Source of the DNA: Anseranas semipalmata
Taxonomy: Eukaryota > Chordata > Aves > Anseriformes > Anseranatidae
Length of the DNA: 64,000 nucleotides
Assembly (NCBI GenBank): GCA_013399115.1
Contig: VXAA01001244.1
Coordinates: forward strand, 1,603,476 to 1,667,475
Reading direction: 5' to 3'
This document shows, in pieces, positions 1 to 10,300 of the stretch. The translations under genes and the position numbers were made by a program. Numbering within the stretch: the first letter of the stretch is position 1; every line of letters begins with the position of its first letter. The notes under the pieces were generated by a model, which saw only the letters and a program-made list of their open reading frames with translations, was not told where the DNA came from and searched no databases.

Positions 1-117
1 TGCGGGACGCTCCCTCCCCGCTCTGCCCGGGCACGGCCCCTGCGGCAGCGCGGGGGTGGCGGCGCGGCCCGGCCCGGCCCGGCGGCGTGCAGCCTGCTTT
101 GCTTTCTGTCCCCGCAG
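1..117 (+). other. PRDX3: GC-rich end of the PRDX3 intron upstream of the first visible exon
   Basis: The first 117 bases are very GC-rich, with repeated cggcccggcc units, and end in a pyrimidine stretch and CAG acceptor at 115-117. This is probably the tail of the CpG island of the PRDX3 promoter and first exon, which lie left of the window. No start codon or targeting-peptide coding sequence can be assigned here. Confidence 0.6.
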
Positions 118-3100
118 GCGCCTCCAGGCTCGCTCCAGCGGTCACGCAGCACGCCCCGTTTTTTAAAGGCACGGCTGTCGTCCACGGGGAGTTCAAGGAA
201 CTGAGCCTGGATGACTTCAAGGGGAAATACCTGGTTCTCTTCTTCTACCCCCTGGATTTGTGAGTGCAGCGTTTAATCCTTTCGGGTGCTCCTCCTGACA
301 CTTGTGACTTAAGGAGCCTTGCTGAAGGTCATCAGAAGCGCTGCAGATCTTTGCTGTCTGAAGTGGCTGTTTCCACCTTATCCGTGCAAGTCTCACAAAG
401 CAGATGTGTCTGGCTTTGGTGGGAGTGATAAGGCTTGGGGGCAAACGGCCATTCTGTGCTAAAACAATAGATCTGGTGGTTGGAGAGCATCTTCTAGCTG
501 CTGGCAGTGCTTCAGCAGGTAGACGAGGACTTGTCAGTGTCAAAGCCCAGGGATGAGAGCATTGCCTTGTGACTCGGGGTCATGGTGCCTCCTCCTCAGC
601 AGCAGAACTGCTGCTAGACAGCTCCAAAGTGAAAGGCGAATGGACGAGGCTGAGCCTGTCCAGAAGACGAGAATCGTCCTGGACAGAGCATCGTGGGCAG
701 TTCTGCTGAAGTCTGGTGCATGTGGGCGCTCGGGGGAGGATTTAACTGCAGTCCTTCCTCTTCCATGCAAATATATCTCTGTCTAGAACTGATAGTTGAA
801 AACTGGTGTGCCAGCTAGGTGTCTGCTGCTGTTGCTTGAGTCTGACTGAAGCTAAGCAGAAAATGTCAAAATTATCAAGCTAAAGAAAATGTGCTGCTGC
901 ATTAGTGCCTAGAAACAGATGTGCAAGTACTTTTTCTTAAAAAATGTCAAAAGATTGCTGAATCATTATAGCTCATTTTCTGTTCCCATGCAGCACTTTT
1001 GTATGCCCTACAGAAATTGTGGCTTTCAGTAACAAAGCAAATGAATTTCGTGATGTGAACTGCGAAGTGGTGGCGGTTTCTGTGGACTCTCATTTTTGTC
1101 ATCTGGCCTGGATAAATACACCTCGAAAGGTATGAATTGGGCAGTTGTTTGGGGCTTTCTTTGTTGGTTTGTTTTGTTTTCACAAGAGCTCCTGAGAAGA
1201 AGAGTTGAATACAGTTATGCAAACACCGATTTCAATAAATAGACTCCCTGTAGTGATATGTTAAGTAACTTCTACGTTTGATGTAACTCAGTTCTGACCT
1301 CAGTCTCTGTTTTGTTGATCTTTTCCTTAATAATTTGTAGCTTTTTTTGTCTTTGTTTTTCTGTCTTGGTAGTTCTGTAGGTTACATCACATCTAGTACA
1401 TTTATCTTGAAAGACAAATGTTAAGTATACGTGTCAGTGTCCTAAGCTGTCTGTTAGAGCTGATGGTTTGTGTGTGATGTCACAGAAAATGAATAGCAGC
1501 TGTTTTAGTTGTTACTGTTAACCAGTACCTGACAGTGGTAACTTCAGAATGAAAGCAGAAGAACAACGAGTTTAATGGAGCATTTGTAAGATTAACTCTC
1601 ATTTGCTGAAATGGTTCCATTTCTGAAATACAAATGGAGGTCTTTAGCTTAGTGATAGAGAAGATGGGCTTTTACTGGAGAGGAGCCTCTTTCACTTGCA
1701 TATATAGAAATACACACTTTTGATAACATAAAGCATCTCACTAGCTTGGTTAGTTGTAGATGATCAGAAGTGTCACAGGAGGGTGCTGAAACTCCCATGT
1801 GATCAGCCTGTGTGCACAGCAGTCCACGGTGGTGCTCATCACGATTGGACTGGGCTGCCTCCAGATGCATGGCTTTTCCTTGGTAACATTGGAGGGAGGA
1901 GAGTTTGCTCAATTTAATATGGTTTAGCTGGTTAATCAAGAGTATTTAATCTTCTGCATGCTTTGCTAAAGCTCTAAAATGTGATTATGGACTGTTTTCA
2001 TTGCTTTATGTGAAAGTTGTTAAGCGTATGCCAGTCATGCACACATAGCAAAACATTCTGCAGGATGGAAAGAATTCCATAATGGTGCAGATGGGAAACT
2101 GACACCCAGAGGAGTTAAGGCCTTGGTTTCTCCGACATCTGCCTTTAAAGCTCTGCATGTGAGAGCTCCGTTGCAGGCAAGCGTTTGCAAGATCAGGGTC
2201 TAAGTGACTGAGATTACACAATGATTCACTGATGATGCCAGGAATAGAAAAGCTAACAAATGCCAATTCAGTTTCAAGGATAGGGAGCTTATCTCTCTTG
2301 CTGTTCCAGTGTGTTGCAAAACTCAAAGCAATCTTGGTTGACTCTCCAAATAGTATTTAAACTGGTTTGGGGGAGAAAGTACGTGCACTGTATACAGAGA
2401 GTGGTTTGGGGGAGAAGGTACATGCACTGCATACAGAGAGCAGCCGAACTCTGACATACATAGCATGGCTGTTAGAAGCCTTGTGTTTTGCCGGTTTATA
2501 GTATACAGCTTTCTTTTCCTTCCCCACCATGTTCATCTTGTTTAATTCTGAACACTTAAATATGCAATAGAATTTTTTGTATTCAAAGCTCCTATATGGG
2601 ATACAAGGGAAATCTTTTGGAAAATTTAACTGTTGTCACAGGTACCTTTTACCACCAAAATAAGCAATTCTAAAATGCTCATTGCTAAACAAGTTTTCAT
2701 ATTCCAAACAAATCAAGTGTTTCTGAGTGCTTTTAAAAGCAAAACAACAACAAAAAAGCAAAACCCACTCCCCGTGGAGTTCATTTCACAGAGAAAATGG
2801 TGTTCTGTTGTTAGTATACCTCCAAGTGCACCGAATCCAGTCTCAAGAAGGATAATCCTGAAAAACATTTGTTAACAAAATGGAATCTTTTTCTTTTTTT
2901 CTAGAGTGGCGGTTTGGGCAAAATGAATATTCCAGTTCTGTCAGATCTCACAAAACAAATCTCCCGTGATTATGGTGTACTACTAGAAGGACCTGGCATA
3001 GCGCTAAGGTAATGCATGATTGCTGGTAACTCTGTTATGACACAACACAGTTTAAAACAATGTGAGCCACACTGTCCCTTCCTCCAAGGGAAACTATACA

Positions 3101-5034
3101 GGGATCCAAAGACTGTAAGCTGTTACTTCGCTTGTGGACCTTATGCTGGATCCCCTCATAGGAAAAGGGCGCATGCCCATTATGGCCAAGATGAGATTCC
3201 AGATGTCTCTGAGAATACAGACAGGGGAAAGCCAGCTGAAAACTAGCTCATGTCGTGAGCTAGTGGGAGAACTCCACGTCACTAAGGAAAAGCAGAGTTG
3301 GATAGACGAGCATTTTTCAATTTCTTACATTGTTTCATAATTTCTTTTTTTCTTTCTCCCTTCCCTTCTTCTGAAGGAGGAAGAGACTGCCTTAACTTAT
3401 AGGTGAGAAGCTTCTAAAGCTATAGTCCTAGAGGCCACTACAGTCAATTCTCTAATTATCCAGAACTGAAAATTTGATGTATTTCCATGGTGGAAGAAGA
3501 AACTAAAAGCAAATAGTGGTCCCTTAGAAATACAGGATTGAGTAGGAGTCTACTAGAGAGCTCTGATTCCTGATCTCTTTGGATTAAAAGGTTTATGCTG
3601 GCTATCATCCCCAAAGTAAGCTTGTGCTCTTAGTGTTCACAGAACTCTAGTTACGGATATTTGACAGAGAAAGGCTTTTCTATGCCATGGAGGGATGTGG
3701 GGGACAAAGTATTTAATTTGGTTTCCTTCCAAGGAAAGAGTAGCAAAAGTCTACAGAAGGCTACTTAAAATTCTGATTCAGTGCCGAATAACAATAAAGA
3801 ACAAATTCTAAGTTACCTTAATCTGTGCTTTTTTTTTCACGTAAAAACAGCAGCTTTTTTGCTACAAAAGAACTTCAAACATTTGTTTGTTATTAAGTTA
3901 ATTAGTAGGGTGAGATTGGGACTTTGGTTTCCACAATGGCTTATATATAACAGAAATCAACTTAGTAGTTTAATGCATAAGCAACTCTTCATTCAGTGCC
4001 TTTGGATTTTCATATCAAAAAGACATGGAAAGGATGCCAGCTATCACCTTTGAAATATAGATGGAATTAGAAGTTCTACCTTTGTTAAATATCTCGCTGT
4101 CTTGATTTAATAGTCCTTGTGCATACTCCATCATTTCAGAATACCATACCAGTTTGCTGGCTCTTAGCTTTTGATCACTGCACTAACAAACAATATATCA
4201 AATGCTGTGTTGCTACTCCTAACTCGAATATTAATGTGCATCTAAGAATAACTACCTTGCTGAAATGGTTCATCAGTTTCTTGTGTTTGGTCTTGGAATA
4301 TGATTTGCATTCCCCAAATTCTTGCTCAATTACAGAGGTCTCTTCATCATTGATCCAAATGGGATCATCAAGCATCTCAGTGTCAATGATCTCCCCGTCG
4401 GTCGTAGTGTGGAAGAGACCCTTCGCTTGGTGAAAGCATTCCAGTATGTGGAGACACATGGAGAGGTTTGCCCAGCAAATTGGACTCCAGATTCCCCTAC
4501 AGTAAGCATCTGCTAAATATCACTTTTCTAAATATAGACACTGGTATGTTTTTGCATGTCTGGAGGGCTGAGAACCACTTTAACGTGAGGTGCTTGACTG
4601 AATCTGACCCTGTTTTCTAAACCTGAAGCTTTTATCAGTTGGACCAATTCAGTCTATTTGTATGATATTAAATGTGTGATTTCTGTGAAGAAAGTCCCTG
4701 ACTTTCTTTTTGAAGACACAGTTTGTATTTAAAACTCTTGACTTGTAGTTTCTACTAGTCGTCTTTTGGATTTTTTACTTAATGCCCTGCTTGATATTTA
4801 CCAGGAAAAAATGTGTTATATGCTTAAAATTTGCAAGTAGGAACTTTCAACCAAGTGCAGAAACAGAAATAACCTAGTGTTTTAATAAAGTATGCATGCT
4901 TTCTCTTGGATAAAATGTCAAGTCCATAATTTTTGTATCTCATTTGTAGCATATAATAACTAATTTTTTTTTCTTGACAGATCAAGCCCAGTCCAGAAGC
5001 TTCTAAGGAATATTTTGAGAAAGTGCATACATAA
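118..5034 (+). CDS. PRDX3: Peroxiredoxin 3, mitochondrial thioredoxin-dependent peroxidase (5'-partial)
   Basis: Typical 2-Cys peroxiredoxin that reduces H2O2 in the mitochondrial matrix using thioredoxin 2. Five coding exons are visible: 118-259, 994-1129, 2905-3008, 4336-4501 and 4981-5034 (TAA at 5032-5034). All have GT-AG borders and phases that join into about 200 residues. The exon at 118 enters with two bases of a split codon, so the start and mitochondrial presequence are outside. The reading begins [13 protein letters not shown]. The catalytic P-x(3)-T-x(2)-C motif (FYPLDFTFVCPTE) spans the 259/994 junction. The resolving cysteine is in EVCPANW (exon at 4336). The GGLG loop (2905 exon) and C-terminal YF (last exon) are the pair linked to hyperoxidation sensitivity in eukaryotic 2-Cys enzymes. 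The codon at 1097-1099 is Cys (HFCHLAW) where I recall Ser in mammals. SFXN4 follows in the same direction 1.8 kb downstream. Confidence 0.97.
2363..2440 (+). repeat. Tandem duplication of a 39-bp unit in a PRDX3 intron
   Basis: Two adjacent copies, 2363-2401 and 2402-2440, both start tggtttgggggagaa and end atacagagag, with three single-base differences (a/g, g/a and t/c). They lie in the intron between the exons at 994 and 2905. This looks like a local slippage or replication duplication; no coding or regulatory role is visible. Confidence 0.9.
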
Positions 5035-5142
5035 ACACTCAAATATGCAGACAAAACTTAGTTACCATATGCTGAAGACATTAAGAAAGCAGCTGTGATT
5101 ATAGAAAAAATAAGTTCTCATTTTCTCATGTTAAGAAAAAAA

Positions 5143-5848
5143 AATAAATGCTGAAATATTTGTGGACTCCCTTGTATTGTTTTAAAAAGAAGGGTAAAAA
5201 CTAAAGACTTTTTTTCTCCCTTTGCAATTTAAGTTTTATAAATTTCTGTAACCAGTAGTCTTCCTGAATGTGACAAGTAGAAAAAATACAGTTGCCTTCC
5301 ACAGTGTGTGAGCGACTGTGGTGATTTCCCCCCCCCCACCTTCTCTCTCTTTTGCTTCTCCTTAACTAGCTTTGGACCAGAAAGCTTCCCAGTTACCTTT
5401 TCTCACATGAAAAATGCATTTCTGTAACAAGAGCTTGAAAACACACATGTGGACAATACAGAAAACAGAGTTTTGATACAGGGGTTGTTTTTAATGATAT
5501 TTTTCAGGGGAAGAGATGAATGTAACATGCAAAAATTAAAGTTTGTGTGTGCAAATGCACTATAACTTGAAATGAATGTAAATATGTGTCATTTCAATCC
5601 TGCCTATGGTCAAATATACAATGCAGCTATACAGGAGTGTTAACGAGCATGAAGAACTTTAATTTGGCTTGGGAGATGGTTAAAAACTTGAACTCCAATA
5701 CTGTACTTACTGGAGCTTAATGACACTTTTCCTACATTTAAAGCCTTTTTTTCTCTGCTTGAATCTGCCTCCAGAAAAACTTAAAGGTCAATTGTTGTAC
5801 TGCTTGAAAACAATGTATCGTATCTCCAGCTATGGCACCATCAATAAA
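5143..5848 (+). terminator. PRDX3: PRDX3 3'UTR with three candidate poly(A) signals
   Basis: Downstream of the stop codon there is AATAAA at 5143-5148, ATTAAA at 5535-5540 followed directly by gtttgtgtgtgc (a good GU-rich element), and AATAAA at 5843-5848 followed by gatgtgttgctttcc. A 3'UTR of about 0.1, 0.5 or 0.8 kb is therefore possible. The distal site gives a length closest to what I recall for the mammalian mRNA. A C10 run lies near 5330. Which site is used cannot be read from the sequence alone. Confidence 0.6.
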
Positions 5849-5869
5849 TTTTAACATCGACTAGCAGCA

Positions 5870-6600
5870 GATGTGTTGCTTTCCTTTCCTTCCACTTTTC
5901 CCTCAGCGATTCTTGTTTCTCTGTTCTGTCGAAGTTGGATATGTTGCATTGCATTTGAAACTTCTGTACCTTTATTCACCACAAGCAGCCACCAGCTGCT
6001 GCCGCCTTTGTGAGGGTGAGTGGGGCATAGACAGCAGTGGGTGTTGTGAGGAAAGTGACAGTGTGCTGCTGCCAGACTGGATAAACTGAAACAACACTGG
6101 ACGGGTTTGTATTTTTCATCTCCTCTTGGGGGTGGGGGGAAAGATCAGCGTAAGGGAACCACCTTGGCAAAGGTGGCTGTTTCCTAAATTAGCTATCTAA
6201 TAGGTTTCAATGTTGCAATATAAGTGACGGGATGAAGAAACGTGCCTGACGTCGCGTGATGCCTGGTGATGGAGTGGGAAAGGCAACATTCTAGGTTTCA
6301 GTACTTGCAAATACCTTTTCAGTACCAGCATTTTAGTTCAGTTTAGTATAAACCCACAAGTATCCATGCAGTTTTTTCACAAAGCTGATCTCCTGGAAGA
6401 GATCAGTGTGATGTTAAACCTCTGCATGGCTTGGTAACTGCAGAGCAGCATGGCAGTGTTTTTGAGGCCAACCGTTTGTGTGTGTGAAACCACGGGGCTG
6501 GGACACACCGCTTTTTTTTTTGTTTGTTGTTTTTTGTTTTTTTGTTTTTAACCCGGCTGTATCTTTCTCTTACCTGAGGTTTCTTCATTCTACGTTCCTG
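5870..6600. other. Spacer between PRDX3 and SFXN4, no gene recognised
   Basis: No conserved exon, repeat family or RNA was recognised. A CRE-like TGACGTCG at 6247-6254 sits about 620 bases before the SFXN4 start codon, and a T/TG-rich stretch lies at 6511-6550. The open frames here lack recognisable composition or motifs. Confidence 0.5.
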
Positions 6601-7320
6601 CAGGGCACCCAGGGGAGGTTCGAGCTGCCCCGCTCCTTGACTGGGCGCTCCCAGGCCACCCAGAAGGGACAGCGCTGGAAGAGGAAAGGCCGGTCAGGCC
6701 TTGCCCGTACCGCCAGCCCCCTGCCGCTCCCTCCGTCCCGGGCCCTGCCCTCAGACGACAGGCGGGTGCCGGCCGGGGCCCCTCCAGGCCGCCGGGCCCG
6801 GCCNGTGCCGGGCCCGGGCGGAGCGTGCAGCAGCCGGACCGTCCCCCGGCGGCGCTTTCCGGTGCCGCGGCTCCATGGACGCTAACCTGCGGTTCTGGAG
6901 GGCGGAGGGCCAGGTAGGGCGCTGGGGAGCCGGGCGGACCGCGGAGCGGGCCCTGGGGCCGGGCGGGAGCGGGAGCGGGCCGGGCCGGGCGGGAGAGAGC
7001 GGCCCGCGGGGCTCCTCAGAACGCGGGGGGTGCGCCCTTAACGCCGTCTCCCTAAACCGCGTCTTTTTCAGTCGTTTTTCCAGAGGCTTCTTCTCTGGGC
7101 AGATGTCTTAGACCCCCTGCTCCTCCTCAAGTCCGCGGTGAGTACTTCAGTGTGGTTTTGCTGCTTTCACTCAGCAGCCGCGGCTCGTCCCGGCAGCGCC
7201 CGGCCGCCGTGTGCGGGGCAGCGCCGGTGCCGGCGGCTCCTTCCCTCCCGGTGCCGCCGGTGAGGGGGGTGCCGGCGGTCACCTCCGGGGCTTCGGCTGC
7301 GCCAGGGCCTGGAACTACCG
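6600..7320 (+). promoter_or_regulatory. SFXN4: SFXN4 CpG island promoter and first exons
   Basis: An abrupt shift to GC- and CpG-rich DNA starts near 6600, runs through the first two coding exons and ends near 7320. It includes one unresolved base at 6804. GC-box-like gggcggag and ggcgggagc elements are present and no TATA box is seen, as expected for a broad housekeeping promoter. The transcription start cannot be fixed from sequence. Confidence 0.7.
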
Positions 7321-10300
7321 CACTGTGAGGCTGCTGAGGGAAAGCGCAGTGCATGCATGTGTGTACGTAAGAAATAGAAATGTACGTGTATGAATTTTTT
7401 ACGTAAATAAATAAAGGCATTTCTAGACACTGTCATTTCAGCAATACTATTTAGACCATGGCAGCAGTGCCCACAGTTGAATTAACCTAATTAAGAGTCA
7501 GGAAACCTCCAAAGACAAGAGAAAAAAGTGAACAGCTGGCATGCTTGTCTTAAATTCATTGTGCTGCTGGAGGACTCGTGATGCGGAGCTGCGGCGGCTT
7601 CGGAGAAGATGGGTTTGCTGAACTGCACGACGGGCATCCAGAATCCCCGCCGGCTGATCTGCATACCCATCCCTGTGGTGCTTCTTAATCTGAACCTCAT
7701 GAAGTTCTTTGATTCTTCTTCAAGTGTCTAGTCTGAAGGGAATCCTCCGCTAACAGGGAGCACAACTGATTCATAGGGTCTTTTTATACCACCAAATGTT
7801 TATTACAATTTTAACAATAATTACTGAAAGTGTGACTTACTAAACACATTGTCAGCCATAAAGTCTAGGTTTTAAGCTTCTAAGTTTCAGGAGCTGCCAT
7901 GACAGCAAATTTCTGGGGATTTTTTTTTTATAGTTCCACTTCTGTATAGCTTTGTTAGATATGACAGAGGAAAAAACAGCGCTCTGAGACTTGGCTGGTT
8001 TGTTAGTATGTTAAAGGCATTTTTGTTGAATGACTTTTTTTTAAGGGAAAGCTCTGTTACAGCAAAAGAACACTGTCAAGATGTGTGTACATAAGCTTTT
8101 TCCTTGTCATTTGCAGAGTTAGTTTGTTGTGTATCTATTCATCTACCTAAACATATGTATCATCTGTGGTATGAATACATATATATATATGTTACATGTA
8201 CAAATAATATAGTCTAATAAATTTATTTTATGTATGTAAACACCAAAAAGAAACTTTTACAGTATATTTAGGTATTTGGAGAGCTGTAATTAGTTCACAC
8301 CTCCTTAAATTAGGATTCACTGTTGCATATAGAGATGTGCTTGCTGAAGAAACATCAAATCATCTCATAAATTCTCATAGACATGCAGCTTTTTCTGTAG
8401 ACTGTGGATAACTATGTGAGGTTACAGTTTTATTCTCTTTAAGTGTATCTGTTTTTCATAACTAAAAACTTAAGCCAAGTTTAAAGGAAGAGTATAAGAT
8501 CCAAAATTTGATCATGCAGTTATTAACATGCAGGAACATCTAGTGATGTGACTCATTTCTGGAAATTTTAAGTCTGTTTTGGATTTTCATTTTTAAATAG
8601 TCATCTAGGTGTCTGTGGGGATATCAGATGAATCCTTTGGTGCAAACCATTTAAATCTTTGAATTTGCCAGCACACATGGACAACTTTAAATACAAGAAT
8701 AACACTCTTGATTTCACTGAGGTTTATCATATGCTTAAATTTCAGGTGCAGGATTGATACTTAAAAGAACCAAGAGACCCTGAGTAATCTAAAAGTTTCT
8801 ATGATTGTAAATCGGTTGTGTATGTAGGTGCGTTCTTGCTTTCATTGCTCTGGTGAGGGACGGGTGCATTAGCTTGACATTACAAGTTTGTATTTAGAGT
8901 GTCTTATAACTGATACTTTGCACTTTGGAACACTGAAATCTGAGTTATTTTTTCTGTTTTTTTTTTTTTTTTCTTCCTGAAATGCAGGATGAAATCAGAA
9001 GAACCAGGTTATTAATACAAAGCAGTGAAAAGACTCTAAATGAGCCCATACAGAATGACCAGGTATTTTGGAGCACAGTTTATAGAAAATAGATGTGTCT
9101 TTTTTTCATGGCTGAAATAGTTGATATTAGTGTAAGATCTAGCAGACAGAATACTGAGATTCAGTTTCAAGGGGTAACGCAAGAAAAATCCTTTACTACA
9201 GAGATTTTTCTAGCTATGAATCTGGTAGGAATTTCTTTGGATGACTACTGTCAAATTGCAGTATTATCCTGAAGAATGCTAGGTTGAGTATCATACTGCT
9301 AAATTTAAAAGACACTCTCGGATCACTCTAGGAATCGTTGCTCTAAGCTTGCCTGTCCTCATCTGGAATGATACAGGTAGTAAATATGCAAAATGCTTAC
9401 TAAGTTCATTTTGAATCTTTGATGTTGCATCATCATATACAGTGCAGGTTGATTTGGTTTCACATCTCATAAAATGAACAGTGGCAGTACTTGGGTGCGA
9501 AACCTACTCACAGAATTGCTGGAAGGTGCTGAACTTTTGCTTCATTAAGAGGAGTCTTTCTTTTGATTCAGTGTGGACTCAGCTGTACCCATGTGGCATT
9601 TAGCACCTTGTGTGTCAAAGTCTGAAAAGAGATGTAAAATCTTCTGTGGTCCCATAAAAGCCAAAGTCTTAACAATAAGTGTTTAGGCTTTTTGCCATAT
9701 TTAAGAATTGTTGTTTTTCTGTTTTAAAATGCCTACTAGCTTAACTTTTAAGATTTACTTTCTATTCTGCCATAGTGTGTTCTTGGTGCTATTAGCATAT
9801 GGGATGTGAATAAATATATTCAACAAAATACTTTGGGAGAAATTTTAGGGAAAAAATAATTAAAGGGATGTGAACACATATATCACTCTATATAAAAGCA
9901 AGTTATTAGAAAAAAATGATAGAATACATTTAGAAACAATATTTTACTCAGGTTCTTTTGAAACTTGATTGCTAATCTAATTTTCAATTTGTTTAGACAA
10001 AACGAGCCTTCCTGCTAAGCCTGGTAAGTTTCCAAAAGATTTAGAAATTCTTTTTTTTTTTTTTCTCTCTTATTTAAGTACGGCACAGGTGGTCTAATCT
10101 TTTTCTTTTTCTTTTTTTTTTTTTTTTTAATTTTAAGTACAGTGTACATCCTGATACAGGGAAGATAATTCCTGTTTTGTTTAGACCTCCAGGTGAGTTC
10201 CCTTAAGACAAGTATGTGACTGAAGCATCAAAGAGGAATGACAGATAGTAAATAGCCTCTGTGATGCACAGTGATGCTCTTCTCCATATGGAAAACAAGT

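Noticed and set aside
8178..8192. TA-rich repeat and similar low-complexity tracts (45700-45722, 58111-58137, 27303-27331)
   Set aside because: Short simple sequence typical of introns, with no indication of function.
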